From: JAVKSM01 sp039583705
GTDB lineage: Bacteria; Actinomycetota; Actinomycetes; Mycobacteriales; Pseudonocardiaceae
Assembly: GCA_039583705.1 (NCBI GenBank)
Contig: JAVKSM010000073.1
Location: forward strand, 1 to 16,836
DNA length: 16,836 bases
Direction: 5' to 3'
The stretch's first letter is position 1, and every line of letters starts with the position of its first letter. Of this stretch, positions 1 to 6,586 are shown piece by piece. The notes below the pieces were generated by a model, which ran no database searches, had not been told where the DNA came from, and was given only the letters and a program-made list of their open reading frames with translations. A program made the translations under genes and the position numbers.

Positions 1-32
1 ACCTGCTCACCAGGATCGCCACGGACATGTGA
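1..32 (+). CDS. C-terminal tail of an upstream gene (uncertain)
   Basis: In the frame beginning at base 3 the sequence reads LLTRIATDM followed by a TGA stop at 30-32. In actinobacteria the gene before aroK is usually aroC (chorismate synthase), so this could be its last codons. Nine residues are too few to recognise a family, and another frame stays open to a TGA at 115-117 with an unconvincing composition. Assignment is by position only. Confidence 0.25.
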   Translation, partial: LLTRIATDM

Positions 33-100
33 GACCTCACCGCAGGGCGTGGCTGGTGGCGGCCTGCGGGTCCGCCGACCGGTCGACCGGCCGGGCTGCC

Positions 101-113
101 TACGATCTGGCGG
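101..113 (+). promoter_or_regulatory. Candidate -10 element for leaderless aroK transcript
   Basis: TACGAT at 101-106 fits the actinobacterial -10 consensus TANNNT. It ends 7 bases before the ATG of aroK, so a transcript starting at the usual distance would begin at or next to the A of the start codon. There is no convincing Shine-Dalgarno before this ATG, which fits leaderless expression. No good -35 box is visible. Confidence 0.35.
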
Positions 114-653
114 ATGAGCGTCCCTGACACGTCGCGGCCTGTCGTGGTGCTCGTCGGGCCGCCCGGCGCCGGCAAGAGCACTGTGGGAGCGCTGCTCGCG
201 CGGCGGCTGGGCGTGACGCTGCGCGACGTCGACGCTGACATCGAAGCTATCGCGGGCAAGACCATCGGCGACATCTTCACCACCGACGGCGAGGACGTCT
301 TCCGGGAGCTGGAGCGGTCCGCAGTGGCCAGGGCGCTGGCCGAGCACGAGGGGGTGGTCGCGCTCGGCGGCGGCGCGGTGCTCGCCCAGGAGACCAGGTC
401 CCGGCTGGCCGGTCATCGTGTGGTGTTCCTCTCGGTCGGCGCCACCGAGGGGGTGCGCCGCACCGGGCTGTCCAGCGCCCGCCCACTGTTGGCCGGGGTC
501 AACCCGCGGGCCACGTTCAAGGCCCTGCTGCAGGCCCGGCTGCCGCTCTACCGGGAGGTCGCCGTGGACGAGGTGGACACCGACAGACGGGAGCCCGGGG
601 AGGTGGCGCAGGTCGTGCTGGCCCACCTGGAGGCGGCGCGTGCCAGGCAATGA
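114..653 (+). CDS. aroK: Shikimate kinase
   Basis: AroK phosphorylates shikimate with ATP to shikimate-3-phosphate, the fifth step of the cytoplasmic shikimate pathway. The 179-residue protein has the usual length. The Walker A loop GPPGAGKST lies at residues 15-23. The shikimate-binding acidic motif DVDADIE (38-44, with Asp38/Asp40), Arg64 in VFRELE, the GGG turn at 85-87, the lid arginine in RPLL (Arg123) and Arg142 before PLYR all match the positions used by the mycobacterial enzyme. The ATG at 114 is chosen because the P-loop follows at normal spacing and the -10-like TACGAT sits just upstream. The 3' end overlaps aroB by 14 bases, so the two are probably translationally coupled. No defects are seen. 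Confidence 0.97.
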   Translation: MSVPDTSRPVVVLVGPPGAGKSTVGALLARRLGVTLRDVDADIEAIAGKTIGDIFTTDGEDVFRELERSAVARALAEHEGVVALGGGAVLAQETRSRLAGHRVVFLSVGATEGVRRTGLSSARPLLAGVNPRATFKALLQARLPLYREVAVDEVDTDRREPGEVAQVVLAHLEAARARQ

Positions 654-1725
654 GCGGATTCGGGTCAGCGCCGAGCGGCCTTACGACGTCGTGGTCCGGC
701 GCGGCGCGAGCGGCGAGCTGGTCAGGGTGCTGGCTGGCATCCGGACCGTCGCGCTGCTGCATCAGCCACCCCTGGCGGTGCGCGCCGAGGTGATCCGCGC
801 GGAGTTGGCGGCGGCCGGAGTCGATGCCCACCGCATCGAGCTGCCGGACGCCGAGGCGGGTAAGACGCTGGCCGTCGCCGGGTTCTGCTGGGAGGTGCTT
901 GGCCACATCGGGCTCACCCGCGCCGACGCCGTGGTCTCACTCGGTGGTGGCGCGGCGACCGACCTGGCCGGGTTCGTCGCCGCCACCTGGATGCGGGGGG
1001 TACGGGTCGTCCATGTGCCCACCACGCTGCTGGCCATGGTCGACGCCGCCGTGGGGGGCAAGACCGGGATCAACACGGCGGCCGGGAAGAACCTGGTCGG
1101 CAGCTTCCACGAGCCGACCGCGGTCCTCGTCGACCTGTCCACGTTGGACACCCTGCCACCCGCCGAGATGGTGGCGGGGATGTCCGAGGTCGTGAAGGCC
1201 GGCTTTGTCGCCGACCCGGTGATCCTGCAGCGGATCGAGGCCGACCCGGCGGCCGCGCTCGACCCATCCGGTGACGTGCTCGGCGAGTTGGTCCACCGTG
1301 CGGTCCGCGTCAAGGCCGAGGTGGTCTCGGCCGACCTGCGGGAGTCACACCAGCGCGAAGTGCTCAACTACGGGCACACCCTCGGCCACGCCATTGAACG
1401 GCGCGAAGGCTACCGCTGGCGCCACGGTGACGCGGTCGCCGTCGGCATGGTGTTCGCGGCCGAGCTCTCGCACCGGGCCGGACGGCTCGACGACGCCACC
1501 CTCCGTCGCCACCGCGACGTGCTCACCGCGCTCGGCCTGCCCACCCGCTACCAGCCGGGGGCGCTGCCGGAGCTGATCGCGGCCATGCGCACCGACAAGA
1601 AAGCGCGCGGTTCGCTGCTGCGTTTCGTCGTGCTCGACGGGCTGGCGACGCCGGCCCGGCTCGAGGGACCGGACGATGCGCTGCTGGCCGCCGCGTACAC
1701 CGCCATCTCCGAGGAGGCACATTGA
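640..1725 (+). CDS. aroB: 3-dehydroquinate synthase
   Basis: AroB converts DAHP to 3-dehydroquinate using NAD+ and a divalent metal, the second step of the shikimate pathway. The open frame extends further upstream inside aroK. The GTG at 640 is preferred because GGAGG at 629-633 precedes it by six bases and the resulting 361-residue protein begins in the normal place (VPGNERIRV...). Hallmarks are SLGGGAATDLAGF, the PTTLLAMVDAAVGGKTG segment and the metal ligands Glu183 (MSEVVK), His246 (NYGHTLGH) and His262 (HGD). It overlaps aroK at its start and shares its stop with the aroQ start (TTGA), forming a tight three-gene unit. Confidence 0.97.
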   Translation: MPGNERIRVSAERPYDVVVRRGASGELVRVLAGIRTVALLHQPPLAVRAEVIRAELAAAGVDAHRIELPDAEAGKTLAVAGFCWEVLGHIGLTRADAVVSLGGGAATDLAGFVAATWMRGVRVVHVPTTLLAMVDAAVGGKTGINTAAGKNLVGSFHEPTAVLVDLSTLDTLPPAEMVAGMSEVVKAGFVADPVILQRIEADPAAALDPSGDVLGELVHRAVRVKAEVVSADLRESHQREVLNYGHTLGHAIERREGYRWRHGDAVAVGMVFAAELSHRAGRLDDATLRRHRDVLTALGLPTRYQPGALPELIAAMRTDKKARGSLLRFVVLDGLATPARLEGPDDALLAAAYTAISEEAH

Positions 1726-2165
1726 GCAGGGTGCTCGTGCTCAATGGAGCCAACCTCGGCCGGCTCGGCACCCGGGAGCCGGAGGTGTACGGCCTGACCA
1801 CCCACGCCGCCCTGGCGAGGATGTGTCAGCGCGCCGGCGCGGAGCTGGGCCTGGCTGTCGAGGTCCGGCAGACCGACTCCGAAGGCGAGATGATCGGCTG
1901 GCTGCACGAGGCCGCCGACGTCCGGGTCCCGGTGGTGCTCAACGCGGGCGCCTGGACGCACTACTCGCTCGCGCTGCGGGACGCCTGCGCGGCGCTCACC
2001 GCGCCGCTGGTCGAGGTGCACATCAGCAACGTGTACGCCCGCGAGCCCTTCCGCCACCACTCCTACATCAGTGCCGTGGCCAGCGGCGTGATCGTCGGGC
2101 TGGGGGTCGCCGGCTACCGGCTGGCGCTGCGCTGGCTCGCCGAGCAGCTCACCGCGCAGGTCTAG
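1722..2165 (+). CDS. aroQ: Type II 3-dehydroquinate dehydratase
   Basis: AroQ dehydrates 3-dehydroquinate to 3-dehydroshikimate. The 147-residue length and motifs are those of the small type II dodecameric enzyme: NGANLGRLG near the N-terminus, a REPEVYG segment carrying the catalytic arginine and tyrosine, NAGAWTH, and VEVHISNVYARE with the catalytic histidine. The start is probably the rare TTG at 1722, which overlaps the aroB stop and has GAGGAGG at 1711-1717. A GTG at 1731 is the alternative. Usual sequences have NGPNL where this has NGANL, a mild substitution. The stop overlaps the stop of the convergent membrane-protein gene by four bases (CTAG). Confidence 0.95.
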   Translation: MSRVLVLNGANLGRLGTREPEVYGLTTHAALARMCQRAGAELGLAVEVRQTDSEGEMIGWLHEAADVRVPVVLNAGAWTHYSLALRDACAALTAPLVEVHISNVYAREPFRHHSYISAVASGVIVGLGVAGYRLALRWLAEQLTAQV

Positions 2166-2547
2166 CAATCGCCCGGCCGACCAGGCACCCCAGCCCGGCA
2201 GGGACGAGCACGAGCAGCGCGGTGAACGCGGCGCCACCGAGCAGCGCCGGTCCCAGCGCGGACAGCCCGGTGGAGTCGACGAGCAGGGACTGACCGAGCC
2301 AGCCCAGCAGCCCCGCCACGGGTCCGGTGACCAGTGCCGCGACGAACCACGTCCTGCCCACTCCCGGCCGTCCCCGCCAACTGTCGAGCGCCGACCACAG
2401 CACCGCCGCTCCGACCAGCATGCCGAGCGCCGTCGGGCGGAGCACTGTGGCCGACCCCGGGTCGTCGGCGACCTCGCTGGCGAGCGCCGTCTGCACCGCG
2501 CCGTGCAGCAGCCCCATCCCTGCCGCGCGGACCACCCAGGGCGCCAC
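2162..2547 (-). CDS. Small four-helix membrane protein, B-4DMT transporter-like
   Basis: This 132-residue hydrophobic protein has about four predicted membrane segments, roughly at residues 4-22, 36-56, 64-90 and 98-127. The MAPWVVRAAGMGLLHG start, a central LWSALDSWRG and the ALLVLVPAGLGCLVGR end recall the actinobacterial family named B-4DMT (four-helix drug/metabolite transporter-like). Members often sit between aroQ and pepQ; the M. tuberculosis equivalent in this position is Rv2536. Substrate and function are not known to me. It lies opposite to all its neighbours and converges with aroQ. Identification rests on remembered family pattern and position, so the name is tentative, although the gene itself looks real. 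Confidence 0.72.
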
Positions 2548-2581
2548 GACGGTGGAGGGTACGCCGGGGTGCGACGGCCCG

Positions 2582-2594
2582 TAGGGTTGCCGGC
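2582..2594 (+). promoter_or_regulatory. Candidate -10 element for leaderless pepQ transcript
   Basis: TAGGGT at 2582-2587 fits TANNNT and ends 7 bases before the pepQ ATG, the same geometry as in front of aroK. No Shine-Dalgarno is seen between it and the ATG. The -35 region is not recognisable. Confidence 0.35.
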
Positions 2595-3671
2595 ATGGTG
2601 GAGATCCACGCGCGCCGGCGGGCGGCGCTGCGGGCGGGGTTGGCGGACGCCGGGCTGGATGCCCTGCTCGTCACCGACCTGCCCAACCTCCGCTACCTCA
2701 GTGGTTTCACCGGCTCCAACGGCGCTCTGCTCGTCACCGGCGACGACGAGCACAGCGTGCTGTGCACCGACGGGCGCTACCTGACCCAGTCGGCCGAGCA
2801 GGCGCCCGACCTGCCCCGGCTCGTCGAGCGGGCCTGTGCGCCCGCCCTGGCGCACAGGGCAGCCGGGCGGACCGGCTTCGATTCGGCTCACGTCACCGTC
2901 GACGGGCACGCCCAGCTCCGGGAGGCCGCCCCCGGGCTCGAGCTGGTGCGGGCACCGGGGCTCGTCGAGCGGCTGCGGATGGTGAAGGACGACACCGAGG
3001 TGGCCGCGCTGCGCGCCGCCTGCGCAGCCGCTGACACCGCGCTGGCGGGTCTGCTCGGGCAGGGCGGCCTGTACCCGGGGCGCACCGAGAGGGAGATCGC
3101 CGCCGACCTGGAGGTGCGGCTGCGGGCGGCCGGTGCGGCGGGCCCGTCGTTCGAGACGATCGTCGCCGCCGGCCCGAACTCGGCGGTGCCGCACCACCGG
3201 CCGACGGACGCCGAGCTGCGCCCGGGCGACCTGGTGAAGGTGGACTTCGGGGCGCTCGTCGACGGCTATCACTCCGACATGACGCGCACGGTCGTGCTGG
3301 GGCCGGCAGCGGCGTGGCAGCGCGAGCTGTACGACCTCGTGGCCGCCGCGCAGGCGGCGGGCCGGGCGGCGCTACGCGTGGGCAGCGAGGTGCGGGCGGT
3401 CGACTCTGCCGCCCGGGACGTCATCGCCGCGGCCGGGCGCGGCAGCGAGTTCCCGCACGGCCTCGGCCACGGGGTGGGACTGGAGATCCACGAGGCTCCG
3501 GCGCTGTCCCAGGCCGGCAACGGTAGGATTGCCGCAGGCATGACGGTCACCGTCGAACCCGGCGTGTACCTCGCCGGCCGCGGCGGGATCCGCATCGAGG
3601 ACACCCTCGTCGTCCGCCCTGACGGACCCGAACTCCTCACCACCACCACGAAGGACTTCCTCGTCCTCTAG
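2595..3671 (+). CDS. pepQ: M24 family Xaa-Pro peptidase
   Basis: This is a cytoplasmic metallopeptidase of the M24 'pita-bread' fold, which releases residues from peptides with proline at the second position. The frame is open far upstream, but ATG 2595 gives a normal 358-residue protein beginning MVEIHARRRAALRAGL. The N-terminal creatinase-like domain includes NLRYLSGFTGSNG. The catalytic domain carries all five metal ligands: Asp217 and Asp228 (KVDFGALVDGYHSDMTRT), His292 (GLGHGVGLEIHE), Glu321 (VEPG) and Glu335 (RIEDT). It is followed after 47 bases by efp, the order found in actinobacteria. GTG at 2598 is a possible alternative start. Confidence 0.93.
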   Translation: MVEIHARRRAALRAGLADAGLDALLVTDLPNLRYLSGFTGSNGALLVTGDDEHSVLCTDGRYLTQSAEQAPDLPRLVERACAPALAHRAAGRTGFDSAHVTVDGHAQLREAAPGLELVRAPGLVERLRMVKDDTEVAALRAACAAADTALAGLLGQGGLYPGRTEREIAADLEVRLRAAGAAGPSFETIVAAGPNSAVPHHRPTDAELRPGDLVKVDFGALVDGYHSDMTRTVVLGPAAAWQRELYDLVAAAQAAGRAALRVGSEVRAVDSAARDVIAAAGRGSEFPHGLGHGVGLEIHEAPALSQAGNGRIAAGMTVTVEPGVYLAGRGGIRIEDTLVVRPDGPELLTTTTKDFLVL

Positions 3672-3718
3672 CGCACAGCACCGCACCGCACCGATCGCAA
3701 GCAGGAGATCACCCGGCC

Positions 3719-3832
3719 ATGGCCCCCCCTGACGACCTCGAGCACGGCAGCGTCTTCGACCTCGAAGGCCAGCCGTGGTCGGGGAAGGTCGACATCCGGG
3801 ACGGCGGGTATCTCGGCCGGGTGAGCGGCTGA
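3719..3832 (+). pseudogene. efp: Elongation factor P remnant with large in-frame internal deletion
   Basis: A 37-codon frame runs from ATG 3719 to TGA 3830-3832 exactly where efp belongs, between pepQ and nusB. Residues 1-21 (MAPPDDLEHGSVFDLEGQPW then S) match the EF-P N-terminus, typically MATTxDLKNGLVLxLDGQLW. Residues 22-37 (GKVDIRDGGYLGRVSG) match the EF-P C-terminus, typically KVDTRDGSYLGRVN. About 150 residues of a normal ~187-residue protein are missing, including the KOW-like domain loop with the residue that enters the peptidyl-transferase centre. The apparent junction is near 3779-3785. An AGGAG at 3703-3707 remains and the stop lies one base before the nusB ATG. The product cannot be a working EF-P. 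It is either a true deletion or an assembly error. Confidence 0.85.
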
Positions 3833-3833
3833 C

Positions 3834-4268
3834 ATGTCCGACCGACCACCCGGTGCCCGCAGCAAGGCCCGCAAGCGGGCGCTGGACATCTTGTTCGAGT
3901 CCGAAGCCCGCGACGCCGACGCGCTGACTGTGCTCGCCGAACGCGTGGCAGGCACCGACGCGCCGCCGGTCTCGGACTACGCTGTCACTCTCGTCGAGGG
4001 CGTGGCGTCCAACCGGGAGCGCATCGACCAGCTCATCGCCGAGCACGCCGAGGGGTGGACCCTGCCGCGGATGCCCGCGGTGGACCGCAACGTGCTCCGG
4101 CTCGGCACCTACGAGCTGCTGTGGGCGGCCGACGTGCCCGTCGCGGTGGCCATCGACGAGGCGCTGCGGCTGGCGGGCACATTGTCCACCGACGACTCCC
4201 CGCGTTTCATCAACGGCGTACTCGCCCGCATCGCCGACCTGGCCGAGCACCTACGCCCGTCCCCGTGA
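3834..4268 (+). CDS. nusB: Transcription antitermination factor NusB
   Basis: NusB binds boxA RNA with NusE (S10) in the antitermination complex that acts mainly on rRNA operons. The 144-residue protein has the family layout: an RSKARKRALDILFESEAR N-terminal helix, then AEGWTLPRMPAVDRNVLRLGTYELL, then VAIDEALRLAGTLSTDDSPRFINGVL. The ATG at 3834 follows the efp stop by one base, so ribosomes finishing the efp frame would be well placed to start here. The gene converges with bldD across about 10 bases without an obvious hairpin terminator. It looks intact. Confidence 0.95.
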   Translation: MSDRPPGARSKARKRALDILFESEARDADALTVLAERVAGTDAPPVSDYAVTLVEGVASNRERIDQLIAEHAEGWTLPRMPAVDRNVLRLGTYELLWAADVPVAVAIDEALRLAGTLSTDDSPRFINGVLARIADLAEHLRPSP

Positions 4269-4278
4269 GTGGCGATCC

Positions 4279-4767
4279 TCAGTCCTCCTTGGCCGGCCGT
4301 GCCTCGGGAGGGAGCACACCCCAGTCGATGAGCTGTTCGGACAGCTCACCGGGGGTCATGTCGTAGATGATCGCCAGCGACCGGAGGTCCTCGGTGCGGA
4401 TCGAGAGAACCTTGCCGTTGTAGTCGCCGCGCTGACTCTGGATGGCGGCGGCGTAGCGGGCCAAGGGGCCGACCTTGTCCGCCGGAAGCTGCTGCAACCG
4501 CTCCAGGTTGATCACGATCTTCGCGGCGGGCTCGGCTCCCGACGGCACCCGACCCTCCGGCAGCAACTCGGCGACGGGAACTCCGTAGAAGTCGGCCAGC
4601 TCAGCCAACTTCTGTACCGTCACGGCCCGGTCGCCACGCTCGTAGGAGCCCACCACGACCGCCTTCCACCGGCCGCCCGACTTCTGCTCGACGCCATGCA
4701 ACGACAGGCCCTGCTGCTGCCGGATGCCCCGAAGCTTGGCGCCCAGCGCCTTGGCGTAGTCGCCCAC
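4279..4767 (-). CDS. bldD: BldD, c-di-GMP-responsive developmental regulator
   Basis: BldD is a DNA-binding repressor that in Streptomyces holds back sporulation genes when a c-di-GMP tetramer joins its C-terminal domains. The 162-residue protein starts MGDYAKALGAKLR and carries a helix-turn-helix at about residues 8-68 (LSLHGVEQKSGGRWKAVVVG, SYERGDRAVTVQKL). The C-terminal domain has RGD at 113-115 and RTED at 124-127, which is exactly the RGD-X8-RxxD c-di-GMP signature. The start is GTG at 4767 with GGAGAAG just upstream. The gene is divergent from pyrR and convergent with nusB. The ligand motif implies the protein can still sense c-di-GMP; its targets here are unknown. Confidence 0.95.
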   Translation of the reverse strand: MGDYAKALGAKLRGIRQQQGLSLHGVEQKSGGRWKAVVVGSYERGDRAVTVQKLAELADFYGVPVAELLPEGRVPSGAEPAAKIVINLERLQQLPADKVGPLARYAAAIQSQRGDYNGKVLSIRTEDLRSLAIIYDMTPGELSEQLIDWGVLPPEARPAKED

Positions 4768-4835
4768 CTGCTTCTCCGTTCAGCTCATCCCGACATCCGT
4801 GCATGGGGCACGGTGTTTCTCGGGCAGGTCTACGG

Positions 4836-4863
4836 AGAGTAATGGTGCGCTCTTCTGTGTCAC
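4836..4863 (-). promoter_or_regulatory. Candidate bldD promoter
   Basis: Reading the minus strand, GTGACA (4863 to 4858) resembles a -35 box with one mismatch to TTGACA. TACTCT (4841 to 4836) fits the TANNNT -10 pattern, with a 16-base spacer. This would start transcription near 4829 and give a leader of about 60 bases before the bldD GTG. It is a pattern match only. Confidence 0.35.
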
Positions 4864-4938
4864 CGGGTCAAGCGGCGGTCTCCGGCCGACCCGCCCGGGA
4901 TGCCGGACACCACCCGGATGGATGGTCGACATCGCCGT

Positions 4939-4964
4939 CCCGGACCGGGCGTGACCGGACCGGG
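4939..4964 (+). repeat. Inverted repeat and repeated GGACCGGG in the bldD-pyrR divergent region
   Basis: CCCGGACCGGG at 4939-4949 is a perfect inverted repeat about a central A. GGACCGGG from it recurs at 4957-4964, 15 bases downstream. The pair lies between the divergent bldD and pyrR promoters and could be an operator. Such motifs also arise by chance in DNA this G+C-rich. Confidence 0.3.
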
Positions 4965-4977
4965 GGTAGTCGGCTGA

Positions 4978-4983
4978 TAGCGT
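4978..4983 (+). promoter_or_regulatory. Candidate -10 element of the pyr operon
   Basis: TAGCGT matches TANNNT and lies about 60 bases before the pyrR GTG. It would start transcription near 4990, just ahead of the PyrR-binding leader. No strong -35 hexamer is present at ideal spacing; GTGACC at 4951-4956 is 21 bases away. Confidence 0.35.
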
Positions 4984-4998
4984 GGCGGGCGCCAGACA

Positions 4999-5036
4999 TC
5001 CTTTAAGGACCCGTCCGGTGAGGCGGGGAAGGAGGT
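4999..5036 (+). promoter_or_regulatory. PyrR-binding leader hairpin and Shine-Dalgarno of pyrR
   Basis: Bases 5010-5027 read CCCGTCCGGTGAGGCGGG and can fold as CCCG/CGGG and CC/GG stems around a GGTGA loop with a bulged T. Within it, UCCGGUGAGG (5014-5023) matches UCCNGNGAGG, the conserved PyrR-binding loop known from Bacillus pyr attenuators. The hairpin ends one base before the Shine-Dalgarno AAGGAGGT (5029-5036). UCCUU at 4999-5003 is complementary to AAGGA at 5029-5033 and could also mask it. No terminator hairpin with a T-run is seen, so control is most likely at translation initiation, as described for mycobacteria: UMP-bound PyrR holds the hairpin and shuts off the operon. Confidence 0.75.
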
Positions 5037-5042
5037 CCACCC

Positions 5043-5660
5043 GTGGCGCCAGCGTGCGGCACGGGCGTACCGGGGACGGCTGCCGGCCCCGGCGGGGAGC
5101 GCGAGCTGCTCACCGCCGCTGACCTTGCTCGGACCGTCGCCCGGATCGCCCACCAGCTCATCGAGAAGACCGAGTTCGAGCCGGCGAAGGCCGATGAGCT
5201 GGTCCTGCTCGGCATTCCGACCAGGGGCGCCCACCTCGCCTGTCGGCTCGCCGCCCATGTCGCCGAGTTCACCGGTGCCCAGATCCTGACCGGCACCCTG
5301 GATCCGACGCTTTATCGCGACGACCTGCGGCGCCGCCCGACCCGCCCGCTGGAGTCGACGACGCTGCCGCCGGGTGGGGTGGACGACCGCCTCGTCGTGC
5401 TCGTCGACGATGTCCTGTACTCCGGGCGCACCGTCCGGGCTGCGCTCGATGCGCTGCGTGACCACGGCCGTCCCGGCACGGTGCAGCTCGCCGTGCTCGT
5501 CGACCGCGGGCATCGCGAGCTGCCGATCCGCGCGGACTACGTCGGCAAGAACGTGCCCACCTCCCGGGCCGAGGAGGTCGCCGTCCTGCTGTCCGAAGTG
5601 GACGGGCGGGACGGGGTGTTGCTGCGGCGGGCGCGGGCGGTGGGGGAGGCGCGCCGGTGA
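5043..5660 (+). CDS. pyrR: PyrR, pyr operon regulator / uracil phosphoribosyltransferase
   Basis: PyrR binds pyr mRNA when UMP is abundant and also makes UMP from uracil and PRPP. The 205-residue protein has the phosphoribosyltransferase fold: LLTAADLARTVARIAHQLIEK near the start, GIPTRG, and the PRPP loop VDDVLYSGRT at residues 121-130. The start is GTG 5043, seven bases after a strong AAGGAGGT. The 18 residues before RELLTAADL are slightly long, but no closer start has as good a ribosome site. It is the first gene of the pyrimidine operon and its stop overlaps the pyrB start (GTGA). The leader hairpin in front of it is its own predicted target. Confidence 0.95.
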   Translation: MAPACGTGVPGTAAGPGGERELLTAADLARTVARIAHQLIEKTEFEPAKADELVLLGIPTRGAHLACRLAAHVAEFTGAQILTGTLDPTLYRDDLRRRPTRPLESTTLPPGGVDDRLVVLVDDVLYSGRTVRAALDALRDHGRPGTVQLAVLVDRGHRELPIRADYVGKNVPTSRAEEVAVLLSEVDGRDGVLLRRARAVGEARR

Positions 5661-6586
5661 GGCACCTGCTGGCGGCCGAGGGCCTCTCCGCCGACGACGC
5701 CACCGCGCTGCTGGACACTGCCGAGCGGCTCAAGCAGGCGTTGCTGGGGCGCGAGGTGCACAAGCTGCCGACGTTGCGCGGGCGCACCGTGGTCACGATG
5801 TTCTACGAGGACTCCACCCGGACCCGGGTGTCCTTCGAGATCGCCGGCAAGTGGATGAGCGCGGACACCGTCAACGTCAGCGCCAGGGGCTCCTCGGTGG
5901 GCAAGGGCGAGTCGCTGCGCGACACCGCGCTCACCCTCCGGGCGACCGGCGCGGACTGCATCGTCATCCGTCATCCGGCCTCCGGGGCGGCGCACCGCCT
6001 GGCGCAGTGGGTGGACGCAGTGGGCGCTGCCGTCGTCAACGCCGGCGATGGCACCCACGAGCACCCGACCCAGGCGCTGCTCGACGCGATGACGCTGCGC
6101 GAGCGCCTCGGCCGGATCGAAGGGCTGCGGGTCGGGATCGTCGGCGACGTCGTCCACAGCCGGGTGGCCCGCTCCAACGCCCACCTGCTCGCCACGCTGG
6201 GAGCACAGGTCGTGCTCGTCGCGCCGCCGACGCTGCTGCCCGCCGGCGCGCGGGAGGCCTGGCCGGTGGCGGTGAGCCACGACCTGGACGCCGAGCTGCC
6301 GAGCCTGGACGCGGTGATGGCGCTGCGGGTGCAGGCGGAGCGGATGCACGGGGCGTTCTTCCCCTCGCCCCGGGAGTACGCCCTCGCCTACGGGCTGACC
6401 GAGGCGCGGCTGGCGATGCTGCCCGACCACGCGGTGGTGATGCACCCGGGTCCGATGCTGCGCGGCATGGAGATCGCGGCCACGGTCGCCGACTCGTCCC
6501 GCTCGGCCATCGTGGACCAGGTCCGCAACGGGGTGCAGGTCCGGATGGCCGTGCTCTACCACCTGCTGGCCGGAGGGTCCGCATGA
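5657..6586 (+). CDS. pyrB: Aspartate carbamoyltransferase catalytic subunit
   Basis: PyrB joins carbamoyl phosphate and aspartate to N-carbamoylaspartate, the committed step of pyrimidine synthesis. The 309-residue length is normal. The carbamoyl phosphate loop STRTR lies at residues 53-57, followed by the SSVGKGESLRDT loop, HPTQ at 136-139, and HPGPMLRG from His263. The GTG start overlaps the pyrR stop and the TGA overlaps the pyrC ATG. No pyrI regulatory subunit gene is present, as usual in actinobacteria. Confidence 0.97.
   Translation: MRHLLAAEGLSADDATALLDTAERLKQALLGREVHKLPTLRGRTVVTMFYEDSTRTRVSFEIAGKWMSADTVNVSARGSSVGKGESLRDTALTLRATGADCIVIRHPASGAAHRLAQWVDAVGAAVVNAGDGTHEHPTQALLDAMTLRERLGRIEGLRVGIVGDVVHSRVARSNAHLLATLGAQVVLVAPPTLLPAGAREAWPVAVSHDLDAELPSLDAVMALRVQAERMHGAFFPSPREYALAYGLTEARLAMLPDHAVVMHPGPMLRGMEIAATVADSSRSAIVDQVRNGVQVRMAVLYHLLAGGSA

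Noticed and set aside
1548..3272. 574-codon minus-strand open frame across aroB, aroQ and pepQ
   Set aside because: It crosses several well-supported genes in the opposite sense and has no domain; it is a composition-driven shadow.
4858..4871. Possible BldD box near TGTCACCGGGTCAA
   Set aside because: It resembles the Streptomyces BldD consensus TNACNC(A/T)GNGTNA only loosely, with wrong spacing of the half-sites, so autoregulation is not claimed.
4780..5040. Small open frames on both strands in the bldD-pyrR gap
   Set aside because: They overlap the candidate promoters and the PyrR hairpin, lack ribosome sites and resemble no family; the gap is better read as regulatory.
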